From contig CAWBTX010000004.1 of assembly GCA_963791905.1 (NCBI GenBank), positions 62,001 to 126,000 of the forward strand: a stretch of 64,000 nt of DNA, given 5' to 3'. The DNA is from Gaiellasilicea sp963791905 (GTDB lineage Bacteria > Actinomycetota > Thermoleophilia > Gaiellales > Gaiellaceae). Under the pieces are notes generated by a model. The model was not told the origin of the DNA, did not search any database, and saw nothing but the letters and a program-made list of their open reading frames with translations. A program made the translations under genes and the position numbers. Of this stretch, positions 1-9,013 are shown piece after piece; positions within the stretch are counted from its first letter, which is position 1, and each line of letters starts with the position of its first letter.

Positions 1-442
1 GGGGCAGGAGCGCCGCGAACTCCGCCCGGAAATCGGCCCGGCCGCGCGCCGCAAAGGCGTCGATTAGATCGTCGGCGTGCCGGCGGACGATCGGCTCGTA
101 CTCCCGCACGCGCTCGCGCGTGACGAGGCTGGCAGAGAGCGCGCGCTGGGCGCGGAGCTCGGGGAAGTCGGAGAAGGACGTCGCCCACGGCCCGTTCTCG
201 TCGCCGCCGACGCGGGGGCCGCCGAGGATCTGCTCGTTCAGCGGCCCGATCCGGTTGGAGAAGACCTCGGGGTTCCGCACGATGTCGACCACGTCCTGCC
301 AGCGCGAGACCATGAAGCTGCCGTCGGGCAGGCGGTGGACGGGCGCCTCCGAGCGAAGCCAGGCGTAGAAGGGGAACGGGTTCTCGACGACCTCCGGCGA
401 CGGATACGTAAACGGGCAGGTCGCTTCGGCGGATTCGGTCAT
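1..442 (-). CDS. Cytochrome P450, N-terminal part (cut by window edge)
   Basis: The visible 147 residues are the N-terminal third of a bacterial class I P450; the I-helix, ExxR and haem-Cys motifs lie outside the window. The start is clear: ATG at 442 overlaps the stop of the upstream P450 gene as ATGA, so the two are translationally coupled. The sequence (FTYPSPEVVENPFPFYAWLR, then VSRWQDVVDIVRNPEVFSN) is closely similar to the P450 encoded just upstream, so the two are tandem paralogues. It is the last visible gene of a leftward operon with the alkylsulfatase-like hydrolase and the sulfotransferase. Substrate unknown. Confidence 0.9.
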   Translation of the reverse strand, partial: MTESAEATCPFTYPSPEVVENPFPFYAWLRSEAPVHRLPDGSFMVSRWQDVVDIVRNPEVFSNRIGPLNEQILGGPRVGGDENGPWATSFSDFPELRAQRALSASLVTRERVREYEPIVRRHADDLIDAFAARGRADFRAEFAALLP

Positions 443-1656
443 CCCGCCTCCACCGCGATCGGCACGCGGGTCGGCGCGCGCTGGTTGACGTTGGGGATGT
501 GCGTGATCTCGGTTCCTGCGGCCAGCTCGATCCGGGGGAAGCGGTCGAGCAGCCGGTCGAATGCGATCTGTCCCTCGAGGCGCGCGAGCGGCGCGCCCAC
601 GCACATGTGGATCCCGTATCCGAACGCGGTCTGGAACTTGGCGACCGAAGGGCGTTCGAGCCAGAGACGGTCGGGATCCTCGAACTTCGCGGCGTCCCGG
701 TTCGCGGCGCCCCAGAGCACGAGGACGAGGCTCCCCTCCGGGATGGTCGAACCGTGGAGCTCGGTATCCCGGGTCGCGATCCGCTGCAGCCACTGAACGG
801 GCGACTCGAGCCGCATCGACTCCTCGAGCAGCGGACGGATGAGCGACCGGTCGGCGCGCACGCGCTCGAGCTCTGCTGGATGCGAGACGAGCAAGAGCAT
901 CGTGCTGGCGAGCATGTGGGAGGTCGTCGCGGTTCCCGCCGCGAACAGGTTCGCGATCTCCGCCAGCAGATAGGGGACGTCGAGCTCGCCGTCGCGCTCG
1001 ACCTGCGCCTCGACGATCTCCGTCAGGAAGTCGTCGGTCGGCTGCACGCGCCGCTCCAGGATCTTGGCGCGGAAGTACTCGCCGAGGTTCAGCCGCCGCT
1101 GCTGTTCCGCGGCCCGCTCCTCGGGCGAGGCGAGCTTGCTGCCCACCGGCCCCTGCCCGGCCGTCCAGCGTACGAGGTCGTCCTCGTCGTCGCGAGGGAA
1201 TCCGAACGTCTCCATCATTACGCGGCGCGGCAGCGGCTCGGCGAAGGCGGACCGGAACTCCACCTCCGGCCCGCCGAAGCCGTCGACCAGCTCCTCGGTC
1301 AGCGCGCCGATCCGCGGCTCGAGCCAGGCGAGCCGCTCGCGCGTGACGAGCCGGCCGCAAAAGGACCGCTGCCGGCGGTGGGTCTCGCCGTCGGTGAACG
1401 GGAGCGGCCAGGGCCCCGTCGCGTCGCCGCCCACGCGCGGGCCGCCGAGGATCTGGTCGTTTAGCGGGCCGATGTGGTTCGAGAAGACCTCCGGATTCCG
1501 GACGACCGACACGACGTCCTCCCAGCGCGAGACGAGCCACGTTCCGTCGTGGAGCCGGTGCAGCGGAGCCTGCTCGCGCAGCGCCGCGTAGAACGGAAAC
1601 GGGCACTCGACGACCTCCGGCGAGGGATACCTGAACTCCGCCGGGTGCGCACTCAT
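439..1656 (-). CDS. Cytochrome P450
   Basis: Complete 405-residue soluble P450 that would use an external ferredoxin; the window has a candidate at 21829. Visible motifs: ExxR at residues 279-282 and the haem loop FGYGIHMCVGAPLAR with Cys352. The I-helix reads AGTATT (240-245), where most P450s have AGxD/ETT, so the conserved acid used in proton delivery is Ala. The ATG at 1656 overlaps the end of the sulfotransferase gene. Expected role is hydroxylation of an alicyclic or steroid-like substrate (inference from family and neighbours). Confidence 0.93.
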   Translation of the reverse strand: MSAHPAEFRYPSPEVVECPFPFYAALREQAPLHRLHDGTWLVSRWEDVVSVVRNPEVFSNHIGPLNDQILGGPRVGGDATGPWPLPFTDGETHRRQRSFCGRLVTRERLAWLEPRIGALTEELVDGFGGPEVEFRSAFAEPLPRRVMMETFGFPRDDEDDLVRWTAGQGPVGSKLASPEERAAEQQRRLNLGEYFRAKILERRVQPTDDFLTEIVEAQVERDGELDVPYLLAEIANLFAAGTATTSHMLASTMLLLVSHPAELERVRADRSLIRPLLEESMRLESPVQWLQRIATRDTELHGSTIPEGSLVLVLWGAANRDAAKFEDPDRLWLERPSVAKFQTAFGYGIHMCVGAPLARLEGQIAFDRLLDRFPRIELAAGTEITHIPNVNQRAPTRVPIAVEAG

Positions 1657-2913
1657 CGTGCTTCGACCCAAACGGGGAAGCGGTCGAGGTAGAACGAGAA
1701 GCGGCTGCGGAGCTCGTCCGGGTCGATGCCGAAGTCGCGCCGCAGGTCGTGGTCGATCGCGCCGTACTTCCCGCGTACGTGATCTCGCTGGTACTCCTGG
1801 ATCTCGGCGCGGGCGCCGGGAGTCAACTCCAGCCCAGCAGCGTCGTACACCCGCTCGACGGTGCCCAGGTCGTCGCGGACGAACTCGTCGAAGAAGACGT
1901 CGAAGCGCTGCGCCGCGGGGATGAGCTCGACGTCGCGGACGTACGCGCGTAGCAACCGCTCGACCCGGTCGATCCAGTAGTGCAGGTAGTAGTCGGGGTC
2001 GACGACCCGCTCGCGGGTGCGAATGACGTACGCGATCTGGGTCACGATCGACTGCAGCGAGGCGACCGGATCGCGGTGCGTGAAAACGACGAACGCGTCG
2101 GGGTAGACATTCATGATCGGACGGAGCTGCTCGAAATGCTGCGGGCACTTGAGCACCCAGCGGCGCGAGACGGCGTCCTGCCAGCTCATGATCTTGAGCA
2201 TCGTGCGGCCGAACTCGTAGTGGGGGGTCTGGTCGTGCGCGAGGTAGTGGTCGCGCCACGCCGGCAGGCGGAACATCCACTCCCAGAGGTAGGACGCGAA
2301 GTCGGGCACCTGCAGCTCGAGGTCCTCGTGGATGTGGTCGGGGTCCATGGGGTGATAGGGCGCCATCATCGGATTGAGCCGCTGCAGGCGCTCCCAGCCC
2401 TGCTCCGCCCGGACGTACCGAGGGTCGACTCCGCCCGGGGCCGCCGGCTCGCCCGCCAGCGGGATGGGCTGCAGCGACTCCCAGAATGGCAGCGACCTGA
2501 GCCGCGTGTCCGCTCCGATCAACCCGAGCAGGTGCGTCGTCCCGGAGCGGGGAAGGCCGGCCACGACGATCGGACGCTCGATCGCGACCTCGTGGACCTC
2601 CGGGTGGCGGCGTAGCAGGTCGATCGCCTGCAGACGGGTCGCGGCCGCGCCGGAGCAGCGGTTGAAAAAGGTCGTGCGGACGAGCGCGGTCGCGTTGTCG
2701 TTCGAGTCGACGCCGGCCAGGATCAGTCGCAAGCGCTCCCTGAAGTCGTCCGGCCCGAAGTCGTCCAGCCCCGACGCGGTCGCGCGCGGCGGCGAGCACG
2801 GCGTCCTCCGTCAGCTCGACGGGATGCTCTTCCGCCTCTCGCAGCAGCCGTTCCTGGTCGGCCGTCAGCACGGGCGCGTGCAGGTCGTCGATCACGTACG
2901 TCGCGCCTGTCAC
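1653..2913 (-). CDS. Sulfotransferase family protein (one apparent frameshift)
   Basis: PAPS-dependent sulfotransferase (Sulfotransfer_3-like). The PAPS 5'-phosphosulfate loop GLPRSGTTHLLG lies near residue 119, and a later HRDPVASLQS segment fits the 3'-phosphate-binding region. The intact frame runs only from 2732, but coding sense continues upstream in another frame to GTG 2913, which overlaps the preceding stop as GTGA. Removing one C from the run at 2769-2772 joins the parts into about 419 residues (LDDFGPDDFRERLRLILAG across the joint), the usual family length. Either a consensus error or a recent mutation. It lies between an alkylsulfatase-like gene and P450s, which suggests sulfation of a hydroxylated intermediate. 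Confidence 0.85.
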
Positions 2914-4082
2914 GGCTCGGAGCCGAGCGCCTCACGCGCCTGCTGCAGCTCGCCCTCGAGCCAGGCGAGCTCGTCGTACGTCTGGCCGTCGGTCCGGCGG
3001 ATCAGCTCCTCGAGCGCCGTCACCTGGGCCGTTCGCAGGCCGGCGTGCCGAGGATCGGCCTCGAGCCCGATCTCGATGAGATGGAGCGCCTCGACCGGCC
3101 GGCCCGCCTCCGCATGCGCGGCCGCTCTGGCCGCGATCGGCGCGACGCCGCCTGCGAGTTCGACGAGATCCGGCGAGACGGCGCTCCGCGGCACCGGGTA
3201 GAGCTCGGTGGTCGCCTCCTGGCGGAACCACCCGGCGTGCTCCTCCCAGACCGCGCGCACGTACCACCAAACCGGCCCGCGTCCGGGGGTCGGGCGAAGG
3301 TGCTCCGGCAACTCGATCTCCTGCATCAACGAGTACAGATCGCGGCCGGCGTTCATGCCTTCGATCGTGCGGTCGTGGATGAAGCGCACCGCGTCGTGGA
3401 GCTTCGTCAGGTCCGCGCGGATGCGCTCCTCGCCCGCGATCGGATCGTCGTGCCCCGTCACGAGCAGCGCGGGCTTCAGCGCGAGCAGCCGCTCCATGTC
3501 CCGGATGAAGAACCGAGCGCTGCGCTGCCGGTCGCCCCGCGGCGTGTACAGGTGCGGCAAACCACCGTAGACGGCTCCCGTCAGGTTGCCGGTAAAGACG
3601 ACCCGCTCCTCCGGTAGCCAGACGGACATCGAGTCGAGCGTCTCGCCGCCCGGAGTGGAGAAGAGCTCGAACCGTCGCCCGCCGACGACGAAGGTGTGCT
3701 CCTGATCGAAGAAGGTCGTCACCCCGGCTTCCTCCGTGCCGTGAAACCACGTCCGGAGATGATCGGGCGACGGGTTGAGGCCGCCGACGATCCGTCGCGA
3801 GCGCGGGGCGAAGAAGTCCTTCAGCAGCGTGCGGTCGAGCCGTCCGTCGGGATAGAAGCGCTGCGCGATCGTCTCGACGCCGGGGCCGGCGAACGCCGAC
3901 CAGCCGCCCATGTGGTCGGGATGGCTCTGGGTGAGGACGATCGCGCGCACGTCGAGCGGCCGTCCGAGCAGCGTCTCGTAGCGCTCGCGATGGCGCTCGC
4001 CCTGGTAGGGCGTGCCGGTGTTGATGACCACGTCGCCCGAGCTCGAGGTGACGAGGTAGCTGTTCGACGTTCCGCGCGACAT
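2910..4082 (-). CDS. Alkylsulfatase-like metallo-beta-lactamase-fold hydrolase
   Basis: The zinc motif SHPDHMGG is at residues 53-60 counted from ATG 4082, with a later TGHDDP. The second half (LYTPRGDRQRSARF, FIHDRTIEGMN, VWEEHAGWF) resembles the dimerisation and C-terminal domains of SdsA1-type alkylsulfatases, which cleave sulfate esters. First gene of the leftward operon with a sulfotransferase and two P450s. Start problem: coding-like sequence continues upstream in frame (ERIADDVLMSRGTSNSYLV) to a stop at 4203-4205 with no ATG, GTG or TTG. A -10-like TAGGAT at 4205-4200 sits 6 nt before an in-frame ATC at 4193, so the true protein may be 427 residues. Exact substrate unknown. Confidence 0.85.
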   Translation of the reverse strand: MSRGTSNSYLVTSSSGDVVINTGTPYQGERHRERYETLLGRPLDVRAIVLTQSHPDHMGGWSAFAGPGVETIAQRFYPDGRLDRTLLKDFFAPRSRRIVGGLNPSPDHLRTWFHGTEEAGVTTFFDQEHTFVVGGRRFELFSTPGGETLDSMSVWLPEERVVFTGNLTGAVYGGLPHLYTPRGDRQRSARFFIRDMERLLALKPALLVTGHDDPIAGEERIRADLTKLHDAVRFIHDRTIEGMNAGRDLYSLMQEIELPEHLRPTPGRGPVWWYVRAVWEEHAGWFRQEATTELYPVPRSAVSPDLVELAGGVAPIAARAAAHAEAGRPVEALHLIEIGLEADPRHAGLRTAQVTALEELIRRTDGQTYDELAWLEGELQQAREALGSEP

Positions 4083-4199
4083 GAGGACGTCGTCTGCGAT
4101 CCGCTCCGCAGGCCGCTCCGGCTCCCACCTGCAGGCCGCGACGACCGGATGCGTCCGACTGGTCGGCAGCTCGTGGATCGGGGGCGTGGCGATGTGGCG

Positions 4200-4205
4200 A
4201 TCCTA
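4200..4205 (-). promoter_or_regulatory. Putative -10 element (TAGGAT) of the leftward operon
   Basis: TAGGAT on the minus strand, followed after CGCCAC by the in-frame ATC at 4193. The spacing matches the leaderless promoters seen at other genes here. The same TAnGATCGCCACA context precedes the second metallo-hydrolase gene (18368-18363). Confidence 0.45.
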
Positions 4206-4228
4206 CGCGGTCTCGATCGTCGTCGTCT

Positions 4229-4246
4229 ACCGGACGTTCGTTCGTT
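4229..4246. promoter_or_regulatory. Shared operator dyad, N4 class, site 1
   Basis: ACCGGACGTTCGTTCGTT, a weaker match to ACCAAAC-N4-GTTTGGT. It lies in the divergent region between the alkylsulfatase-like operon and the LLM/MFS operon, 14 nt before the -10 of the LLM gene. Confidence 0.45.
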
Positions 4247-4260
4247 TTTCCGTTCCCGCG

Positions 4261-4266
4261 TATGCT
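4261..4266 (+). promoter_or_regulatory. Putative leaderless -10 element (TATGCT)
   Basis: TATGCT ends 6 nt before GTG 4273, so the transcript would begin at or next to the start codon. No Shine-Dalgarno sequence is present. Confidence 0.5.
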
Positions 4267-4272
4267 GCGCGC

Positions 4273-5223
4273 GTGGCGGCGATCGACGTCGGGGTGGGCT
4301 TGTGGAGCATGCGCTCGACCGCGACGGCGCCCGCGAGCCTGCCGCTGCTGTACCGCGAGCTGCAGGAGGATGCGCGACTCGCCGAAGACCTCGGGCTGCA
4401 CTCGCTGTGGCTCTCCGAGCACCATTTCTGGTACGACGGCTGGTGTCCGTCGCTCCTCGTCGCCGCGGCCTCCGCCCTCGGCGCCACCTCGAAGCTGCGA
4501 GTCGGCACGGGCATCCTCGTGCTCCCATTGCACGATCCGGGGCGGCTGGCGGCGGCCGGTCTTGCGCTCGAGGAGATCGCGCCCGGCCGCTTCGAGCTGG
4601 GCATCGGGATGGGGTACCGAGAGCCGGAGCTCGACGGGCTCGGCGTCAGCCGCAAGGAGCGTGGCAAGCGCGCCGACCGTGCGCTCGACGTCCTCGCGGA
4701 GGCGTGGGGCGACGACGGCCCCGGAATCTGGATCGGCGGGATCGCCGAGCGCTCGCTCCGTCGCGCGGCCGAGCGAGGGCTCTCGTTGTTCCTGCCTTCG
4801 ACGATGCGTGTCGGACAGCTGCGGGAGGTGATCGAGCGGACGCGCGCGGCGGCCGCCGAGGCCGGGGTCGAGCTCGGCCGGATCGGGGTGATCAAGAACG
4901 CGTGGGTGACCGACGGCTCGGCCGACGAGGCCGGTTCGCTCGCCGCAGGGCTCATCGCCCACACCCGCGAGTACGCCGGGTCGTGGTGGGACCTGAAGGG
5001 CAGCCAAGGCTTCCAAGTCCCCGACCTGCTCGATGCGCAGATGGACCGGGCCGTCAAGACGGCTCTGATCGGCCCGCCCGAGGAGATCGTGGCGGGCCTC
5101 GAGGAGCTCGCCGCGATCGGGGTCGACCTGGTGGTGCTCCACGTCAGCCTCGACTTCACACGTCCCGCCTACCGCGACAACATGGAGCGCATCGCGCGCG
5201 ATGTGATCCCGGCGCTGACGTGA
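4273..5223 (+). CDS. LLM-class flavin-dependent oxidoreductase (luciferase-like)
   Basis: 316-residue TIM-barrel monooxygenase/dehydrogenase of the bacterial luciferase superfamily, using FMN or F420. It carries the luciferase-type EHHF segment (WLSEHHFWYDGW), the GTGILVLPLHDP strand-loop and GRFELGIGMGYREPE. GTG 4273 is preferred over the longer open frame because the N-terminal strand AAIDVGVGLWSM follows directly and a -10 lies 6 nt upstream. It overlaps a shorter, diverged LLM gene by GTGA, so the two may form a LuxA/LuxB-like heterodimer. Likely oxygenase or F420-linked redox step; substrate unknown. Confidence 0.9.
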   Translation: MAAIDVGVGLWSMRSTATAPASLPLLYRELQEDARLAEDLGLHSLWLSEHHFWYDGWCPSLLVAAASALGATSKLRVGTGILVLPLHDPGRLAAAGLALEEIAPGRFELGIGMGYREPELDGLGVSRKERGKRADRALDVLAEAWGDDGPGIWIGGIAERSLRRAAERGLSLFLPSTMRVGQLREVIERTRAAAAEAGVELGRIGVIKNAWVTDGSADEAGSLAAGLIAHTREYAGSWWDLKGSQGFQVPDLLDAQMDRAVKTALIGPPEEIVAGLEELAAIGVDLVVLHVSLDFTRPAYRDNMERIARDVIPALT

Positions 5224-6041
5224 GGCTCGGTCTCGTCCTGCGACGGCCCTGGGCCGACGACCTCGCGCTTGCGGAGGAGCTCGGCTTCGACCTCGCCTGG
5301 ATCGCCGAGCAGGAGGCTCACGCGTCGCTCGTCGTCGCCGCCGGCGTCGCGGCCAGGACGTCCGGAATCCGGATCGTCGCGGAGGTCGAGGCCGGACCGC
5401 ACCCGGTCGCGCTCGCGGAGGAGGCGGCGGTCGCAGACCTGGCGACCGCAGGCCGTCTGACGCTGGCGCTCCGCTCGGACGACGAGGAGCTGCTGAGCGA
5501 GACCGTCGAGGTGCTCTTCCAGGCGTTCGCGGCGCGCCCGTTCGCGCACGAGGGGCCTCGCTGGCGCGTGCCGGCGCGCTTCCCCGAGCACGAGCACGCA
5601 GAGGATCGTGTTCGCGTAACGCCGCCTCCCGCTCAGCTCGAGCCCTCGGTGTGGCTGGCCGGCGCGGCCGGCCCGGCCGTCGCGCGGGCGGCCTGTCTCT
5701 CGTTCGTCGGCGACGGCCTCGACCGCGCCGCCGACTGGGACGCCATCCGCGGGGAGCTCGGCCTCGCCGCGGAGCGGTTGCGCCGGCCGGCGGTCGTGTC
5801 CGTACCGGACGAGGCCGACGCACCGACACTCGTCGGGCAGCTTCTGGCGGCGCGGGAGGAGTGGGGTCTCGACGTCGCCGTGCTCGACCTCGACGCGGCG
5901 CTCTCGCCGGAGCAGCGTCGCGCCGCGCTGGCCGACGTCGCCCGCTCCGTCCGGCCCAGGCTCCAGCTCGACCGTCTGCCGGCGGGGCTCGACGACACGT
6001 GGCGCGACTCGCTCGACACCACTGGCCCGCTCGGAGCGTGA
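5220..6041 (+). CDS. Short diverged LLM-family protein
   Basis: 273 residues. The order of elements (VRLGLVLRRPW, ADLATAGRLTLALRSDDEELL, PSVWLAGAAGPAVARAA) is that of LLM oxidoreductases. The EHHF active-site segment is replaced by WIAEQEAHASLV, and parts of the barrel are shortened. GTG 5220 overlaps the stop of the full-length LLM, which implies coupled synthesis and perhaps a heterodimer in which this is the non-catalytic or regulatory chain (inference). A second pair of this kind is at 22856-24650. Confidence 0.75.
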   Translation: MRLGLVLRRPWADDLALAEELGFDLAWIAEQEAHASLVVAAGVAARTSGIRIVAEVEAGPHPVALAEEAAVADLATAGRLTLALRSDDEELLSETVEVLFQAFAARPFAHEGPRWRVPARFPEHEHAEDRVRVTPPPAQLEPSVWLAGAAGPAVARAACLSFVGDGLDRAADWDAIRGELGLAAERLRRPAVVSVPDEADAPTLVGQLLAAREEWGLDVAVLDLDAALSPEQRRAALADVARSVRPRLQLDRLPAGLDDTWRDSLDTTGPLGA

Positions 6042-7549
6042 AAGTGGAACGCGCGGGCCCGGCCCGTCCCGTGGGCGGCGCGGGCGACCTCGAGCCTGCG
6101 CTCGAGCGCACGACGCGGGCGCGCGAGCGGAGGCTCATCTTCGTCGGGATGCTGGCCATGTTCGCGTTCTCGGTTCAGCAGACGACGGTCAGCCCGACGC
6201 TACCGGCGCTCGAGCGCGACTTCGAGACCACCACGGCGTGGTCAACGTGGGTGATCACGGCGTTCATCTTCGTCGGCGCGGTCACCATTCCGCTGGTCGG
6301 GCGCCTCGCGGACCAGTTCGGCCGGAAGCCGCTGCTCCAGTGGACGCTCGGCGTCTTCGGCGCGGCGTCACTGGGGGCGGCGCTCGCACCCAACATCGGC
6401 GTCCTGATCGTCTGCCGCGGCGTCTCCGGCGTCTCCGGCGTCTTCCTCGCGCTGTGCCTCGCCCTCGCGACGCAGCACGTGCGCCCTCATCGCGTCGCAG
6501 CCGCGGTCAGCGCCACCGCGGCGGCTCTCGCCTTCGGGAACGTCGTCGGCGTGACGATCGCGCCGGTCGTCGCGGATCAGTTTTCGTGGCGGTGGATGTT
6601 CGTGGCGGTCGCACTGCTCGCCATTGGCGCCCTCGTCCTGTCCGTGCGCTCGATACCGCCGGGGCACATCGGGAGCGGGAGCACGGTCGACGTCAAGGGC
6701 GCGGCGCTGCTCACGCTCGGGATCGGCTCCTTCATGCTCGCCCTCACCCAAGGGAATGCGTGGGGCTGGGCGTCTCCGCCGATTCTCGGGCTGTTCGCGA
6801 CGGCGATTGCGGCCGTCATCGCCTGGACCTACGTCGAGCTGAGCGTCGCGGAGCCGATGATCGACCTGCGGATTCTGCGCCGCGCGACCGTCGCGATGAC
6901 GGTCTCCGCGACGTTCCTCGCCGGCTTCGGCGTCTTCTCGTGGTTCATGCTCGTGCCGCGTCTCGTCGCCGCCCCGCGCGGCGCGCCGCCCGAGCTCGCC
7001 GGGTCGGTGGGCTACGGCTTCGGCGCCGACAGCACGACAGCTGGACTGTTCATGCTGCCGGGAATGCTCGTCTCGCTCGCGCTCGCGAGTTCGCTCGGAG
7101 TCGTTGCGGCCCGCCTCAGCTGGCGGATGCTGCTCGTTGCGATTCTCGCAGTCCTCGCGCTCGCGTTCGCCGGGCTCGCTGTGTGGCACGAGGAGCGCTG
7201 GCAGATCTTCCTCCTCATGGCCTTCTGCGGCGTCGGCGGTCCGATCAGCTCGGTCGCCGGCAAGCTCGTGGCCGACGACGTGCCCCGGGAAGACCACGGT
7301 CTCGTCTCAGGGCTCACGATGGTCAGCTACTACGTCGGGGGCGTCCTCGGAGCGCAGATCTGTGCCGCCGTGCTGACGGGCCACACGATCGGCACGAGCG
7401 CCGTCCCCACCGAAGCGGCCTACGCCGCGTGCTTCCTTCTGTGCGCCGCGACGGCGGCCCTGGCGGTCCCCTTCGCCCTGCTGGCCCGGCCGAACCGCGG
7501 CGCGAGCCGCGCGTCGCGGCCGTCGCTCGCCGGGGAGACGGGCCGATGA
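6038..7549 (+). CDS. MFS transporter, DHA2 (EmrB/QacA-like) drug:H+ antiporter
   Basis: 503-residue integral membrane protein with about 14 hydrophobic segments. MFS motif A (GRLADQFGRKPLL) follows the second segment, and SGVSGVFLALCLALA fits the following helices. A roughly 30-residue charged tail precedes the first membrane segment. GTG 6038 overlaps the stop of the diverged LLM gene as GTGA, which makes this the third gene of an LLM-LLM-MFS operon. Probable role is proton-driven export of a substrate or toxic intermediate; import cannot be excluded. Confidence 0.9.
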   Translation: MKVERAGPARPVGGAGDLEPALERTTRARERRLIFVGMLAMFAFSVQQTTVSPTLPALERDFETTTAWSTWVITAFIFVGAVTIPLVGRLADQFGRKPLLQWTLGVFGAASLGAALAPNIGVLIVCRGVSGVSGVFLALCLALATQHVRPHRVAAAVSATAAALAFGNVVGVTIAPVVADQFSWRWMFVAVALLAIGALVLSVRSIPPGHIGSGSTVDVKGAALLTLGIGSFMLALTQGNAWGWASPPILGLFATAIAAVIAWTYVELSVAEPMIDLRILRRATVAMTVSATFLAGFGVFSWFMLVPRLVAAPRGAPPELAGSVGYGFGADSTTAGLFMLPGMLVSLALASSLGVVAARLSWRMLLVAILAVLALAFAGLAVWHEERWQIFLLMAFCGVGGPISSVAGKLVADDVPREDHGLVSGLTMVSYYVGGVLGAQICAAVLTGHTIGTSAVPTEAAYAACFLLCAATAALAVPFALLARPNRGASRASRPSLAGETGR

Positions 7550-7671
7550 CCGACTCGCTCGCGGGGCAGCGGATCGTGGTCACGGCGGAGCACGGGGCAT
7601 CCTTCGGCGACGGCGCGCGCTCATCACGGCGCAGATCGTGTCGGTCGAGGCGGAGTGGTTCCGCGCGCTGA
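7546..7671 (+). other. Short ORF, possible SDR remnant
   Basis: 41-codon frame starting with ATGA overlap on the MFS stop. It begins MTDSLAGQRIVVTAEHG, which resembles the first strand of a short-chain dehydrogenase, then loses coding character. Another frame near its end reads ALITAQIVSVEAEWFRAL. It may be a deleted or frameshifted remnant of a gene; no function can be assigned. Confidence 0.25.
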
Positions 7672-7675
7672 GTCG

Positions 7676-8452
7676 TCAACTCGCGCTCTGCCCTCCGTCG
7701 ACGAAGACCGTCGAGCCCGTCACGTAGTCGGACGCAGGCGAGGCGAGGAACGCGACCGCGCCCTTGAGGTCGTGGTTCGAGCCGTAGCGCCGCAGCGGCA
7801 CGTGCTCGAGGAGCCGGTCGCCCGCGCGCTCGAGAACCTTTTCCGACATGTCCGACGGGAACCAGCCGGGCGCGATCGCGTTGACGCGGATCCCGTACCG
7901 GGCCCACTTGACGGCGAGATCGATCGTCAGCGCCACGAGCCCGCCCTTGCTCGCGTTGTAGGGGAGCGCGTTCATCGCCTCCTGCGGAGCGCCGCGGAAG
8001 GCCGCCACCGACGCGACGTTCACGATCGAGCCGCCCTCGCTCTGCGAGATCAGCACGCGGCCGACCTGCTGCGCGAAGAGGAACGCGCCCGTCAGGTTCA
8101 CGTCGATCACCTTTTGCCACCCGTCCAGGGGGACCTCCTCGGGAGACGCGCCCCACGACGTCCCCGAGTTGTTCACGAGGATGTCGATGCGGCCCAGCTT
8201 TTCCACCGTCGCCGCGACGACGCGCTCGATCGCAGCCGGATCGCGCACGTCGCAGCCGAGTCCGAGCGTGCGCACACCGAGAGCCTCGAAATCGGCCGCG
8301 GCGGCCTCGCACCGCTCCGCGTTGCGGGCACAGAGGACGAGGTCGGCGCCGAGCTCGCCGAGCGCCTCCGCCATTTGCTTCCCGAGCCCCGTGCCGCCGC
8401 CGGTCACGATCGCGACCTTGCCGGTCAGGTCGAAGAGTTCGTTGACGTTCAT
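7676..8452 (-). CDS. SDR-family oxidoreductase
   Basis: 258-residue classical short-chain dehydrogenase/reductase. NAD(P) motif TGGGTGLG (about 18-25), NNSG after strand 4, catalytic Ser in IVNVASVAAF and catalytic YNASK. The C-terminal strand YVTGSTVFVDGGQ is typical. Starts 4 nt downstream of the VOC gene stop, so the pair is one operon. Expected to interconvert a secondary alcohol and a ketone, or act as a 3-hydroxyacyl-CoA dehydrogenase; substrate unknown. Confidence 0.92.
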   Translation of the reverse strand: MNVNELFDLTGKVAIVTGGGTGLGKQMAEALGELGADLVLCARNAERCEAAAADFEALGVRTLGLGCDVRDPAAIERVVAATVEKLGRIDILVNNSGTSWGASPEEVPLDGWQKVIDVNLTGAFLFAQQVGRVLISQSEGGSIVNVASVAAFRGAPQEAMNALPYNASKGGLVALTIDLAVKWARYGIRVNAIAPGWFPSDMSEKVLERAGDRLLEHVPLRRYGSNHDLKGAVAFLASPASDYVTGSTVFVDGGQSAS

Positions 8453-8456
8453 CGCG

Positions 8457-8960
8457 TCAGGCCTCGTCCGCCGCGGCGACCGCGATGCCCTCGCCCGGCT
8501 CCCACTTCCCGTTCACCGGCCGGTACGGGTACGCGAGCTCGACGAAGGGGCCGTGGCTGCTGGTCGGCGTGACGAACGTCCATGCCTGCCACGGCATGTC
8601 CGGGTCGCCCGCCAGCTCGAGGCTCGTCAGCTCGATCCCCTGCGCGTCGAGCTCCTTGACCGCCTCCGGCAGGTTCGGGTGCGTGAAGCACAGGTGGTGG
8701 ATCCCCTCGCCGTACTTCGCCAGCCGGCGGCCGACCGGGCCGTCGTCGTTGACCGCCGTGATCAGCTGGATCTCGCAGCCGTTCGGGTTGACGAAGGTGG
8801 CCGCCTCCATCACGTCGTCACCGGACTCCCAGTGCTGCCGCACGAGCGGCTGCTCGAGCTGGACGGGGTCGAACACCGAGAGGATCCTCGTCCAGTCCTC
8901 GATCGCCTTCTCGAGATCCTTGACGAGAAAACACACGTGCGCGAACGGGCCTCCCGGCAT
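8457..8960 (-). CDS. VOC-family (glyoxalase/dioxygenase-fold) protein
   Basis: 167 residues. A vicinal-oxygen-chelate fold is suggested by FAHVCFLVKDLEKAIEDW at the N-terminus and a second repeat beginning IHHLCFTHPNLPEAVKEL, with a metal-type His in each half and a late Glu (PFVELAYP). Start ATG 8960 is fixed by a strong ribosome site (GGAGGAA) 4 nt upstream. First gene of the leftward VOC-SDR operon, opposite an operator. Could be an epimerase, lyase or dioxygenase; not resolvable from sequence. Confidence 0.85.
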   Translation of the reverse strand: MPGGPFAHVCFLVKDLEKAIEDWTRILSVFDPVQLEQPLVRQHWESGDDVMEAATFVNPNGCEIQLITAVNDDGPVGRRLAKYGEGIHHLCFTHPNLPEAVKELDAQGIELTSLELAGDPDMPWQAWTFVTPTSSHGPFVELAYPYRPVNGKWEPGEGIAVAAADEA

Positions 8961-9013
8961 CGGTTCCTCCGATCGGTGGTGGAGCGAACCACTATAAAGT
9001 CCTCCTTGCGCCC

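Noticed and set aside
439..2913. An uninterrupted 824-codon frame joining the sulfotransferase N-terminus to the P450.
   Set aside because: The middle part is out of frame with the sulfotransferase because of the base insertion at 2769-2772. It is not a real fusion protein; the P450 has its own ATG at 1656.
2932..6159. A 1075-codon minus-strand open frame.
   Set aside because: Arg/Pro-rich shadow of the metallo-hydrolase and LLM genes; it crosses the divergent promoter region and has no recognisable domain.
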